This document shows positions 47,372 through 55,195 of a DNA stretch of 64,000 bases, one piece after another. Under the pieces are notes generated by a model. It was not told the origin of the DNA. It did no database searches and saw only the letters and a program-made list of their open reading frames with translations. Every line of letters begins with the position of its first letter. Position 1 is the stretch's first letter. The stretch lies in NCBI RefSeq assembly GCF_029948085.1, contig NZ_JARZZP010000008.1:1-64000 (forward strand), read 5' to 3'. The stretch comes from Streptococcus taonis. Its GTDB lineage: Bacteria > Bacillota > Bacilli > Lactobacillales > Streptococcaceae. Both the position numbers and the translations under genes were made by a program.

Positions 47372-48640
47372 ATGAAAGCAGAAATTATAGCTGTCGGGAC
47401 AGAGATTTTGACAGGTCAGATTGTCAATACCAATGCGCAATTCTTGTCTGAAAAGTTGGCTGAAATTGGTGTAGATGTCTATTTTCAGACAGCTGTAGGA
47501 GATAACGAGGCTCGTCTCTTATCCTTGTTAGAAATTGCTCAGAATCGCAGTAGTCTAGTTATTTTAACAGGTGGCTTGGGGCCGACGGAAGATGATTTGA
47601 CCAAACAAACTTTGGCCCAATTTTTGAGACGTGACTTGACTTTTGATCCTCAGGCTCAGGCTAAGCTAGATGACTTTTTTGCTCATCGACCAGACTATGC
47701 TAGAACTCCAAATAATGAACGCCAGGCTCAAATTGTTCAAGGTTCAACTCCATTACCAAACGAAACAGGGTTGGCAGTCGGTGGCATGATCGAGGTGGCT
47801 GGGGTAACCTACGTCGTTCTGCCAGGACCTCCAAGTGAATTGAAACCTATGGTCTTAAATGAGTTGCTTCCAAGATTGACAACGGGCTCTAAGCTCTATT
47901 CACGTGTGCTTCGTTTCTTTGGCATTGGTGAGAGCCAGCTAGTGACAATTCTATCAGATTTGATTGACCAGCAGACGGATCCAACTTTGGCACCTTATGC
48001 TAAAACTGGGGAAGTGACCCTTCGATTATCGACCAAGGCTAAGAGTCAAGAAGAAGCGGATCGTGTTCTAGATATTTTAGAACAAAAAATCCTTGAAAGA
48101 GAAACTTTTGAGGGTGTTTCACTTCGAGAAATTTGCTATGGCTATGGGGAAGAAACCAGCTTGGCTAGCCTGGTAGTAGAAGAACTGAAAAAACAAGGGA
48201 AAACTATCACGGCTGCAGAGAGTTTGACGGCTGGTCTTTTCCAAGCTAGGGTAGCGGATTTTTCGGGTGCTTCAAGTATATTTAAGGGTGGTTTTGTGAC
48301 TTATAGCCTTGAAGAAAAAGCTAAGATGCTTGATATTCCACAGGCTGAATTGGAAAAACACGGAGTCGTCTCAGCCTTTACTGCTGAAAAAATGGCTGAA
48401 CAGGCGCGAATCAAGACCCAGTCAGATTTTGGCATTAGTTTGACAGGAGTGGCTGGACCAGATAGCCTAGAAGGACATCCAGCAGGTACAGTTTTTATTG
48501 CTTTGGCGCAAGCTTCGGGGGCAGAAGTTATCCAGGCCAATATCGCAGGTAGAAGTCGTGCAGATGTGCGAGAAATTGCAGTATTACATGCCTTTAACCT
48601 AGTTCGCAAAGCTTTATTAAGTGATGGAGATTTGTTATAA
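47372..48640 (+). CDS. cinA: Competence/damage-inducible protein CinA
   Basis: The 422 residues consist of an N-terminal MoCF-like domain (about 1-170, [24 protein letters not shown]) and a C-terminal nicotinamide-nucleotide amidase domain (about 255-415, [23 protein letters not shown]). In pneumococcus CinA is induced in competence and helps bring RecA to the membrane; the C-terminal domain deamidates NMN in pyridine nucleotide recycling. AGGAGG precedes the ATG. recA follows 41 bases later, with a candidate competence box upstream of both. Confidence 0.93.
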   Translation: MKAEIIAVGTEILTGQIVNTNAQFLSEKLAEIGVDVYFQTAVGDNEARLLSLLEIAQNRSSLVILTGGLGPTEDDLTKQTLAQFLRRDLTFDPQAQAKLDDFFAHRPDYARTPNNERQAQIVQGSTPLPNETGLAVGGMIEVAGVTYVVLPGPPSELKPMVLNELLPRLTTGSKLYSRVLRFFGIGESQLVTILSDLIDQQTDPTLAPYAKTGEVTLRLSTKAKSQEEADRVLDILEQKILERETFEGVSLREICYGYGEETSLASLVVEELKKQGKTITAAESLTAGLFQARVADFSGASSIFKGGFVTYSLEEKAKMLDIPQAELEKHGVVSAFTAEKMAEQARIKTQSDFGISLTGVAGPDSLEGHPAGTVFIALAQASGAEVIQANIAGRSRADVREIAVLHAFNLVRKALLSDGDLL

Positions 48641-48641
48641 T
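48636..48641 (+). promoter_or_regulatory. Internal recA promoter
   Basis: TTGTTATAAT, an extended -10, lies over the cinA stop codon and could give basal recA transcription. Confidence 0.55.
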
Positions 48642-48681
48642 AGAAGAAGGTCTAAGGACTATTAGAATACAGGAGAATAAA

Positions 48682-49836
48682 ATGGCGAAAAAACCAACAA
48701 AAAAATTAGACGAAATTGGCAAAAAATTTGGTGCTGATCGTGAAAAAGCCCTAAACGATGCCCTTAAATTGATTGAAAAAGATTTCGGTAAGGGATCAAT
48801 CATGCGCTTGGGTGAACGTGCAGAGCAAAAGGTCCAAGTGATGAGCTCAGGTTCTTTGGCTCTTGATATTGCACTCGGATCAGGTGGTTATCCAAAGGGA
48901 CGTATCATCGAAATCTACGGTCCAGAATCATCTGGTAAGACAACGGTTGCCCTTCATGCGGTAGCGCAAGCCCAAAAAGAAGGCGGAATTGCTGCCTTTA
49001 TCGATGCGGAGCACGCGCTTGACCCAGCCTATGCAGCAGCTCTTGGGGTTAACATTGACGAATTGCTCTTGTCACAACCAGACTCAGGGGAGCAAGGTCT
49101 TGAAATTGCTGGGAAATTGATTGATTCAGGTGCAGTTGACCTTGTTGTTATCGACTCAGTTGCTGCTCTTGTACCTCGTGCGGAAATCGATGGAGATATC
49201 GGAGATAGCCACGTTGGTCTTCAAGCTCGTATGATGAGCCAGGCTATGCGTAAACTTGGAGCTTCTATTAATAAGACTAAGACAATTGCTATCTTCATTA
49301 ACCAATTGCGTGAAAAAGTAGGAGTTATGTTTGGTAATCCAGAGACAACTCCTGGTGGACGTGCCCTTAAATTCTACGCTTCTGTCCGTTTGGATGTTCG
49401 TGGAAGCACACAAATCAAGGGAACTGGTGATCAAAAAGATACGAGCGTAGGTAAGGAAACCAAGATTAAGGTTGTTAAAAACAAGGTAGCTCCACCATTC
49501 AAAGAAGCCTTTGTTGAAATCATGTATGGAGAAGGAATTTCAAGAACTGGTGAGCTTTTGAAGATTGCAAGTGATCTTGACATCATCAAGAAGGCAGGAG
49601 CATGGTACTCTTATAAAGACGAAAAGATTGGTCAAGGTTCTGAAAATGCAAAGAAATACTTGGCAGATCATCCAGAAGTCTTTGATGAGATTGACCACCA
49701 AGTTCGTGTCAAGTTTGGCTTGATTGAAGACGATGCAGTAGCCGATGAAAAAGTAAAGGCTCCCGAAGTAGAAGTAGCTAATCAAGAAGTGACTCTTGAC
49801 CTTGGCGATGATCTTGAAATCGAAATTGAAGATTAA
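48682..49836 (+). CDS. recA: Recombinase RecA
   Basis: RecA forms the filament for homologous recombination, SOS signalling and transformation. The 384 residues have Walker [10 protein letters not shown] (about 76-84), Walker [14 protein letters not shown] (about 154-166), the DNA-binding loops ([29 protein letters not shown] in part) and an acidic C-terminus (EIEIED). Length is typical of streptococci. AGGAGAATAAA precedes the ATG. It closes the cinA-recA unit with a terminator; dinF and lytA, next in pneumococcus, are absent. Confidence 0.98.
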   Translation: MAKKPTKKLDEIGKKFGADREKALNDALKLIEKDFGKGSIMRLGERAEQKVQVMSSGSLALDIALGSGGYPKGRIIEIYGPESSGKTTVALHAVAQAQKEGGIAAFIDAEHALDPAYAAALGVNIDELLLSQPDSGEQGLEIAGKLIDSGAVDLVVIDSVAALVPRAEIDGDIGDSHVGLQARMMSQAMRKLGASINKTKTIAIFINQLREKVGVMFGNPETTPGGRALKFYASVRLDVRGSTQIKGTGDQKDTSVGKETKIKVVKNKVAPPFKEAFVEIMYGEGISRTGELLKIASDLDIIKKAGAWYSYKDEKIGQGSENAKKYLADHPEVFDEIDHQVRVKFGLIEDDAVADEKVKAPEVEVANQEVTLDLGDDLEIEIED

Positions 49837-49841
49837 AAAGT

Positions 49842-49868
49842 AAAAGTGGCGGAGGAATCCCCACTTTT
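49842..49868 (+). terminator. recA terminator
   Basis: AAAAGTGG (49842-49849) pairs with CCACTTTT (49861-49868), then TTC. Confidence 0.8.
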
Positions 49869-50012
49869 TCTGCTATATGAGAATAAAGAAACAAGGTTAT
49901 GAGAGCAGGAATGACAGATTTTCACAGTAAAAATGAGGAAGACTATTGCAAAAGATTTGATTTGATGATAAAATAAATTGAAAATAAAAGTAATGCCAAG
50001 GAGATTGTTGGT

Positions 50013-50207
50013 ATGGAAAAACGTTTAGTTCGCAATGTTCAAGATAAAAAAATTGCAGGTGTTTGTGCAGGTCTTGCTGACTATTTAGATATTGATGCAA
50101 CACTTGTTCGTGGACTTTGGATTCTCTTCACATTACTAGGTGGATCAGGAATTCTTGCCTATCTCATTCTCTGGCTGATCATGCCAGAAGCTGGAACAAA
50201 AGCGTAA
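50013..50207 (+). CDS. PspC domain-containing protein
   Basis: A 64-residue protein that is essentially one PspC domain: a basic start (MEKRLVRNVQDKK), IAGVCAGLADYLDIDATLVR (about 14-33) and one membrane segment (about 35-56) ending LIMPEAG. Such minimal PspC proteins are common in Firmicutes and are linked with envelope stress. AAGGAGA precedes the ATG. It stands alone, with a terminator 33 bases after the stop. The domain is shared with the protein at 5456-5806. Confidence 0.85.
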   Translation: MEKRLVRNVQDKKIAGVCAGLADYLDIDATLVRGLWILFTLLGGSGILAYLILWLIMPEAGTKA

Positions 50208-50240
50208 ACTTAGTGACATTTTTATAAGAGAAATCAAGAT

Positions 50241-50268
50241 AAGGCTGAAACAAAATTGTTTCAGCCTT
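50241..50268 (+). terminator. Terminator of the PspC gene
   Basis: AAGGCTGAAACAA pairs perfectly with TTGTTTCAGCCTT, followed by ATTTAT. Confidence 0.8.
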
Positions 50269-50271
50269 ATT

Positions 50272-50660
50272 TATAGTGGATTGAAATAAGGGATGAACAA
50301 TTCGATTAGGAAAGTCAAACTTATTTCTAGAAATATTTTAGAATTCGTAGCGTACTATTATAGATTCAATCTACTATAATTTTGTTGTGTAGCAGATTGA
50401 ATAGAAAACACTATAGTAGATTCAAATAAGGGATGAACAATTCGATTAGAAAAATCAAACTTATTTCTAGAAATATTTTTAGCAGTCGTGATGTACTATT
50501 ATAGATTCAATCTACTATAATTTTGTTGTGTAGCAGATTGAATAGAAAATACTATAGTAGATTCAAATAAGGGATGAACAATTCGATTAGGAAAGTCAAA
50601 CTTATTTCTAGGAATGTTTTTAGCAGTCGTAATGCACTATTCTAGATTCAATCTACTATA
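50272..50660. repeat. Three tandem MITE-like elements
   Basis: Three near-identical elements of 107-108 bases (50272-50378, 50412-50519, 50553-50660) are separated by two almost identical 33-base linkers. Each begins TATAGTAGATT or a one-base variant and ends ATTCAATCTACTATA, so its ends are inverted repeats of about 15 bases. There is no coding sequence inside. They look like non-autonomous mobile elements inserted next to or duplicated with one another. The rest of the 50208-50796 gap holds only the two terminators. Confidence 0.8.
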
Positions 50661-50712
50661 TTTTGATGGATTTAGCAAAACTTTCTGCTATTTGATTTCG
50701 GAATCACAAAAA

Positions 50713-50735
50713 AATCACCTGTAGCACAGGTGATT
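50713..50735 (-). terminator. Terminator of the GNAT gene
   Basis: AATCACCTG (50713-50721) pairs with CAGGTGATT (50727-50735); the minus strand continues T7. Confidence 0.85.
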
Positions 50736-50796
50736 GAGTTTTCATTGTCGAGAAGTTTGCAGTTTCTTACTGGGAAGTTAAAGACTGCAGTATAGA

Positions 50797-51351
50797 TTAG
50801 TGTTCACTAAAGCGACGGTACTCGATGTGGAAGTCAAAATAATTTTCTTCTTGTAATTTTTGGAAGATATTCCGATAGGCTTCTTCATCAAAGTGGTCGC
50901 CACGATATAGAATCTCAAAACTAAGACCTTCGTACTCCAAAAAAGCATTGGCTGTTTTGAAGCCGTTTTGTAGGTAGAAGTCCATGCGGGCTTTTCGTTG
51001 TTCGAGGTTATCACAATCTTCGTCCAACCGCTCCACTTCAAGAATCATGGTACGTTGGTAAAAATCAATGAGTTTTTCAATGATTTCTCTCCCGTAGCCA
51101 TGACTACGGAGATGAGGCATAATAGCAAAGAAGCTAATGTAGAATGCTTTTTGGTTGGAAATGGCAAAAGCGAAGCCGACAAATTCTTCCTCGTTATAGA
51201 AAGCGAAAAAGTGGGCATCATCTCTATCCTGGTAACTTAAAAATTCTTCCAAAGAGACGCGTTCTTCTTCAGGAAAGGCTTCCTTGTTTAATTGGTCAAC
51301 TTTCTCAAGGTCTGGGAATACATCAGTAATTAACTGGCTTGTTAAGGTCAT
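50797..51351 (-). CDS. GNAT family N-acetyltransferase
   Basis: The 184-residue protein shows GNAT elements: FVGFAFAISNQKAFYISFFAIMPHLRSHGYGREIIEKL region (quoted as FVGFAFAI, about 57, and LRSHGYGREIIEKL, about 81-94, the acetyl-CoA loop) and RMDFYLQNGFK (about 122-132). The substrate is unknown; the family includes protein, antibiotic and small-molecule acetyltransferases. GGAGGGTAGGT precedes the ATG on the minus strand. It stands alone and is divergent from the MATE gene. Confidence 0.85.
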   Translation of the reverse strand: MTLTSQLITDVFPDLEKVDQLNKEAFPEEERVSLEEFLSYQDRDDAHFFAFYNEEEFVGFAFAISNQKAFYISFFAIMPHLRSHGYGREIIEKLIDFYQRTMILEVERLDEDCDNLEQRKARMDFYLQNGFKTANAFLEYEGLSFEILYRGDHFDEEAYRNIFQKLQEENYFDFHIEYRRFSEH

Positions 51352-51424
51352 ACCTACCCTCCTTTTCTGTCACGATTATACCAGATTGTTTGCATCTAGG
51401 CAACGCTTTCTTATCCAAATTCCC

Positions 51425-51453
51425 TTGTTCCCCTACTAGAAAGCTGATATAAT
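51425..51453 (+). promoter_or_regulatory. MATE gene promoter, probably leaderless
   Basis: TTGTTC (51425-51430), 17-base spacer, TATAAT (51448-51453). The ATG starts at 51460, seven bases later, with no ribosome site between. Confidence 0.65.
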
Positions 51454-51459
51454 AGCCTT

Positions 51460-52830
51460 ATGAATAAAAAATCAACGGTGGACCTGATTCATGGTCCCAT
51501 CCTTCCCGCGCTAATTAGTTTTGCATTACCGATTCTACTGTCCAATATCTTTCAGCAACTTTATAATACGGCTGATATTTTGATTGTTGGGCGTTTTTTA
51601 GGGCAAGATTCCTTGGCGGCAGTCGGAGCAACGACAGCCATTTTTGATTTGATTATCGGCTTTGCCCTCGGTGTTGGAAATGGGATGGGTGTTGTTATTG
51701 CACGTCTCTACGGCGCTCGTAATTTTGAGAAGATTAAGGAAGCTGTCGCAGCAACTTGGATTTTAGGGATTATCTTGAGTGTGCTTGTCATGTTGATGGG
51801 CTTTTTTGGTCTTTATCCACTCTTACAGTACCTAGAAACACCTGCAGAAATTCTCCCTCAGTCCTATGAATATATCTCCATGATTGTTAGCTGTGTGGGA
51901 GTGAGCTTTGCTTATAATCTTTTTGCAGGTTTGCTACGCTCTGTTGGTGATAGCCTTGCTGCGCTTGGTTTTCTTATCTTCTCAGCCATCGTTAATGTGA
52001 TTCTGGATTTGTATTTTATTACACAATTGCAGTTAGGTGTTCAATCTGCTGGTCTTGCAACCATTATATCCCAGGGTTTGTCAGCTATCCTTTGTTATCT
52101 CTATATCCGAAAGAGTGTTCCAGAGCTCCTTCCTAGGTTGAAGGATTTCAAATGGAATAAGGCCCTCTATGTCGATCTCTTAGAGCAGGGGCTAGCCATG
52201 GGCTTAATGGGTTCAATCGTTTCTGTCGGAAGTGTTATTTTGCAATCCTCTGTCAATAGTTTTGGAGCAGTCATTATCAGCGCTCAGACAGCAGCACGCC
52301 GAATCATGGCCTTTGCCTTATTGCCAATGACGGCTATTTCAGCATCGATGACGACTTTTATCTCTCAAAACTTTGGTGCAAAACGTCCAGATCGCATTGT
52401 CCACGGTCTTCGACTAGGGAGTTATATCAGTATGGCTTGGGCAAGCTTTGCTTGTGTGTTTCTATTTTTTGCAAGTCCTAGCCTGGTTTCTTTCCTAGCG
52501 AGTTCGACAGACGGTTACTTGATTGAAAATGGGGCTTTGTACCTACGCATCAGTTCGGTATTCTATCCGTTTTTGAGTCTTTTATTGATCTATAGAAATA
52601 GCTTGCAGGGTCTCGGTCAAAAATTCTTGCCCCTCGTATCAAGCTTTATCGAGTTTTTTGGTAAAATTATTTTCGTCGCTTGGATTATTCCTTGGACAGG
52701 TTATACAGGTGTGATTCTATGTGAGCCCCTTCTCTGGCTAGTTATGACTGCCCAACTTTACTTCTCACTTTCCAAACATCCATGGATCAAAGAAGGCAAA
52801 AAACTCTTGGCTACTGGCGGGAAATCCTAG
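51460..52830 (+). CDS. MATE family efflux transporter
   Basis: The 456-residue protein has twelve membrane segments in two matching halves, with the MATE start PALISFALPILLSNIFQQLYN (about 17-37, one base of the run over; key residues P, Q, Y) and VGRFLGQDSLAAVGA (about 43-57). These carriers export cationic drugs or metabolites using Na+ or H+ gradients. It is not the DinF branch found after recA in pneumococcus, judging by its N-terminus. The mRNA seems to start at the ATG. It is transcribed alone. Confidence 0.87.
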   Translation: MNKKSTVDLIHGPILPALISFALPILLSNIFQQLYNTADILIVGRFLGQDSLAAVGATTAIFDLIIGFALGVGNGMGVVIARLYGARNFEKIKEAVAATWILGIILSVLVMLMGFFGLYPLLQYLETPAEILPQSYEYISMIVSCVGVSFAYNLFAGLLRSVGDSLAALGFLIFSAIVNVILDLYFITQLQLGVQSAGLATIISQGLSAILCYLYIRKSVPELLPRLKDFKWNKALYVDLLEQGLAMGLMGSIVSVGSVILQSSVNSFGAVIISAQTAARRIMAFALLPMTAISASMTTFISQNFGAKRPDRIVHGLRLGSYISMAWASFACVFLFFASPSLVSFLASSTDGYLIENGALYLRISSVFYPFLSLLLIYRNSLQGLGQKFLPLVSSFIEFFGKIIFVAWIIPWTGYTGVILCEPLLWLVMTAQLYFSLSKHPWIKEGKKLLATGGKS

Positions 52831-52885
52831 CTTAATTTACTAAAGAAAATCCATTTCCTCTAGTGAAAATCGGATAGACTTGTGT

Positions 52886-52891
52886 TATAAT
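52886..52891 (+). promoter_or_regulatory. yebC extended -10 promoter
   Basis: TGTTATAAT ends at 52891, 35 bases before the ATG. Confidence 0.6.
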
Positions 52892-52926
52892 AAGAAAGAT
52901 TAAAATGTGAAAAAAGGAGATTCCTA

Positions 52927-53643
52927 ATGGGACGTAAATGGGCCAATATCGTAGCTAAGAAAACGGCTAAAGATGGAGCTAACTCTAAAGTATATGCAAA
53001 ATTTGGTGTAGAAATCTATGTAGCAGCTAAAAAAGGTGAACCAGATCCAGAACTAAACACTGCTTTGAAATTCGTTATCGATCGTGCCAAACAAGCGCAA
53101 GTGCCAAAGCACGTTATTGATAAGGCTATCGATAAGGCAAAAGGAAACACAGACGAAACCTTTACAGAAGGACGTTACGAAGGATTTGGGCCAAATGGTT
53201 CAATGTTGATCGTTGATACCTTGACTTCAAACGTTAACCGTACAGCTGCCAACGTGCGTGCTGCCTTTGGTAAAAACGGTGGGAACATGGGAGCTTCAGG
53301 TTCTGTATCTTACCTCTTTGACAACAAAGGTGTTATCGTCTTTGCAGGTGAAGATGCTGATGCAATCTTTGAACTCTTGCTTGAAGCAGATGTCGATGTA
53401 GACGATGTAGAAGCAGAAGAAGGAACAATCACTGTTTACACAGCTCCAACTGACCTTCACAAGGCTATCGTTGCCTTGCGTGAATCTGGTATTGAAGAAT
53501 TCCAAGTAACTGAATTAGAAATGATTCCTCAATCAGAAGTTGAGTTGTCAGGTGAAGATTTGGAAACATTTGAAAAACTCTACGGAGTCCTTGAAGACGA
53601 CGAAGACGTACAAAAAATCTACACAAACGTAGATGGATTCTAA
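52927..53643 (+). CDS. yebC: YebC/PmpR family protein
   Basis: The 238 residues follow the YebC/TACO1 plan: a basic N-terminus ([18 protein letters not shown]), [13 protein letters not shown] (about 60-72), [22 protein letters not shown] block (about 83-100) and an acidic C-terminal domain. Members were described as transcription regulators and more recently as translation factors that relieve ribosome stalling at proline-rich sequences. Streptococci carry the YeeN subgroup, to which the start GRKWANI conforms. AAGGAGATTCCT precedes the ATG, and a terminator follows at once. Confidence 0.9.
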   Translation: MGRKWANIVAKKTAKDGANSKVYAKFGVEIYVAAKKGEPDPELNTALKFVIDRAKQAQVPKHVIDKAIDKAKGNTDETFTEGRYEGFGPNGSMLIVDTLTSNVNRTAANVRAAFGKNGGNMGASGSVSYLFDNKGVIVFAGEDADAIFELLLEADVDVDDVEAEEGTITVYTAPTDLHKAIVALRESGIEEFQVTELEMIPQSEVELSGEDLETFEKLYGVLEDDEDVQKIYTNVDGF

Positions 53644-53653
53644 GAATAAAAAT

Positions 53654-53690
53654 AACCCCTTTGAAAATTCAGTATTTTCAAGGGGTTTGT
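53654..53690 (+). terminator. yebC terminator
   Basis: AACCCCTTTGAAAAT (53654-53668) pairs with ATTTTCAAGGGGTT (53674-53687), with a one-base bulge, then TGTTTAT. Confidence 0.85.
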
Positions 53691-53700
53691 TTATCTTGTG

Positions 53701-53753
53701 ATAACAAAAGGGGGCAGGAAAGAGACGAAAATCTCTTTTGCCCAAAACGTTAT
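53701..53753. repeat. Imperfect long hairpin downstream of yebC
   Basis: ATAAC/GTTAT at the ends, GGGC/GCCC inside and AAAGAGA/TCTCTTT at the tip form a hairpin of about 53 bases. It may be a second terminator or a remnant; the candidate -35 of the next RNA lies in its 3' arm. Confidence 0.5.
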
Positions 53754-53767
53754 TAGTAATCTATAAT
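53738..53767 (+). promoter_or_regulatory. Candidate promoter of small RNA
   Basis: TTGCCC (53738-53743), 18-base spacer, TATAAT (53762-53767). Confidence 0.5.
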
Positions 53768-53773
53768 TGTCCA

Positions 53774-53860
53774 TAATCCAATGGATTGTGGAAATATCGT
53801 GGTGCGGGGATTTAGAAATCGAGACTTGGTCTACCGATTGCTATTCCCGGCACCTTTTTA
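53774..53860 (+). ncRNA. Candidate structured small RNA
   Basis: About 87 bases between a plausible promoter and a T5 tract. A small hairpin AATCCA/TGGATT (53775-53787) is followed by a long one: GGTGCGGGGA (53801-53810) with TCCCGGCACC (53845-53854), nine of ten paired, enclosing AATCGAGAC/GTCT..CGATT (53817-53839). The outer stem is followed by TTTTTA, so it is also an intrinsic terminator. It resembles no RNA family I know. The T tract suits only the plus strand. Confidence 0.55.
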
Positions 53861-53866
53861 GTTATG

Positions 53867-54541
53867 TTAAACTTTCACTCCAGAATCAGATTGTTCTTTT
53901 CGGTCCAGTCCGACAGCAAATTTACGGATTAGAAGAAACTGGCCATTTTCCTGCTTGACGAACGTGAGCACAACTGTCTTAGGATCTGAACTGATGGAGA
54001 GATAGGTGATTCTTTTTATTTCGTAGTCTCCCATAACTGAATCTGTTTCTGAATCTGGGATTCCGTGTTCCCTGATAATGTCATTGTAGTTGGTACCCCC
54101 TTGCCCTTGGTTGGAAGGGTCGCCCTCTATTAAGGCATCAAACTGTTCTTGAGTCCAGGTAAAGATCTCTTCTTCCTCCTCATATTCATCAATGGTACTA
54201 TTTGGCCAATCTTCATTGGTTGGTTCTTCCATGAGATAATTAGAAGAGCTACGATAGCCTCTTATAAAATCAGCGAAGATAGGAGTGAACAGCAGTTGGC
54301 TTATCAGTACAATGATAATGGAAATGAGGCCAAAGCTTGAACCAATCATAGCTAATGTTTTTTGATTTTGGAGATTGAGGCCAATGCCGATGACTCCTAA
54401 GATCAAGGCAACAAATCCAAGGAGAAAGGATAGACCATTGACAATTGGTATCCAAGAACCAAGAAGCGCAAGGGCTCCAAAGATGATGGCAAGGATTCCT
54501 AAGGTTTTCTGTTCTTTTTGCTTCATGTGTGAATTTCTCAT
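53867..54541 (-). CDS. DUF4190-like membrane protein of unknown function
   Basis: The 224-residue protein has an N-terminal part of three hydrophobic segments (about 12-85) with the glycine-rich pattern of DUF4190-type proteins, an acidic linker (EYEEEEEIF, about 118-126) and a soluble C-terminal domain (about 130-205) that looks like a small beta-sheet (YEIKRITYLSISSDPKTVVLTF). The role is unknown. Two starts are possible, 54541 and the ATG at 54526 (MKQKEQKTL); neither has a good ribosome site. It is divergent from the marR gene. Confidence 0.6.
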   Translation of the reverse strand: MRNSHMKQKEQKTLGILAIIFGALALLGSWIPIVNGLSFLLGFVALILGVIGIGLNLQNQKTLAMIGSSFGLISIIIVLISQLLFTPIFADFIRGYRSSSNYLMEEPTNEDWPNSTIDEYEEEEEIFTWTQEQFDALIEGDPSNQGQGGTNYNDIIREHGIPDSETDSVMGDYEIKRITYLSISSDPKTVVLTFVKQENGQFLLIRKFAVGLDRKEQSDSGVKV

Positions 54542-54622
54542 TTCTAGTAAACTGGATTCGTATCTATGTGAGATAGTGTTTATTATAGATAAAATAAGAG
54601 CTTATGTCAATTTCTGCATAGA

Positions 54623-54710
54623 TAGTTCTCTAGGAAACTTTTTTCTTGACATCTTATTTGAAAATGATAAAATAGTTCTCGTGGAAACTTAATTGTTCTC
54701 TAGAGAACTA
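54623..54710 (+). promoter_or_regulatory. marR promoter with three operator boxes
   Basis: TTGACA (54646-54651) and TAAAAT (54668-54673) form the promoter. Three related boxes lie at TAGTTCTCTAGGAAACT (54623-54639), TAGTTCTCGTGGAAACT (54673-54689) and GTTCTCTAGAGAAC (54695-54708, perfect palindrome). They flank the promoter on both sides, as expected for autorepression by the MarR protein. Confidence 0.75.
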
Positions 54711-54733
54711 TTTTTATTTAGAAGGGAGAAAAC

Positions 54734-55195
54734 ATGGATAAACCGATGTTGGTCTTTAAACGTTTTGGGCATCAGGTTCACCTCATGGTACAAAAGGAAG
54801 CCAAGCGTTGTGGTATCGAATTTATGGGCGGACCGCAGGGCCAAGTTATACGATTTTTAGACTATCGTGAGGAGTCTGAACAGGCGGTGTTAATCAAGGA
54901 TATTGAGCAGGAACTCAATATCACCAAGTCAGTCGCCAGCAATCTAGTGAAGCGTATGGTACAAAATGGTTTGGTGGAATTGGAGGCAAGCCCAAGTGAT
55001 AAACGAGCAAAATTTGTTCGTTTGACGGAAAAATCACGCTCTCAAATGAAGCAAATCAAATCATTCTTTGATCGAATTGACCGCAGCTTACTTGAAGGTG
55101 TTTCCGAAGAAAAACTCGCTATTTTTGAAGAAGTTCTGGAACGACTTCAAGCTAATGTAGAAAAAATTGGAGGTAAGAATGAAGAAACTCGCTAA
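54734..55195 (+). CDS. MarR family transcriptional regulator
   Basis: The 153 residues have a winged helix-turn-helix (EQELNITKSVASNLVKRMVQNGLVE in part, about 56-80, followed by the wing ASPSDKRAKFVRLT, about 83-96) between dimerisation helices. MarR proteins usually repress their own operon until a ligand binds. Three TTCTC..GAGAA boxes cover its promoter. AGAAGGGAGAAA precedes the ATG. Its last 17 bases overlap the first ABC transporter gene, so the exporter is its probable target. Confidence 0.9.
   Translation: MDKPMLVFKRFGHQVHLMVQKEAKRCGIEFMGGPQGQVIRFLDYREESEQAVLIKDIEQELNITKSVASNLVKRMVQNGLVELEASPSDKRAKFVRLTEKSRSQMKQIKSFFDRIDRSLLEGVSEEKLAIFEEVLERLQANVEKIGGKNEETR

Noticed and set aside
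50272..50660. Possible CRISPR array or direct-repeat origin
   Set aside because: Units of about 107 bases with inverted ends and identical linkers are MITE-like; no spacers vary.
53801..53854. Possible tRNA or tmRNA fragment
   Set aside because: The GGTGCGG/GGCACC stem suggests an acceptor arm, but the length, arms and CCA region do not fit any tRNA.
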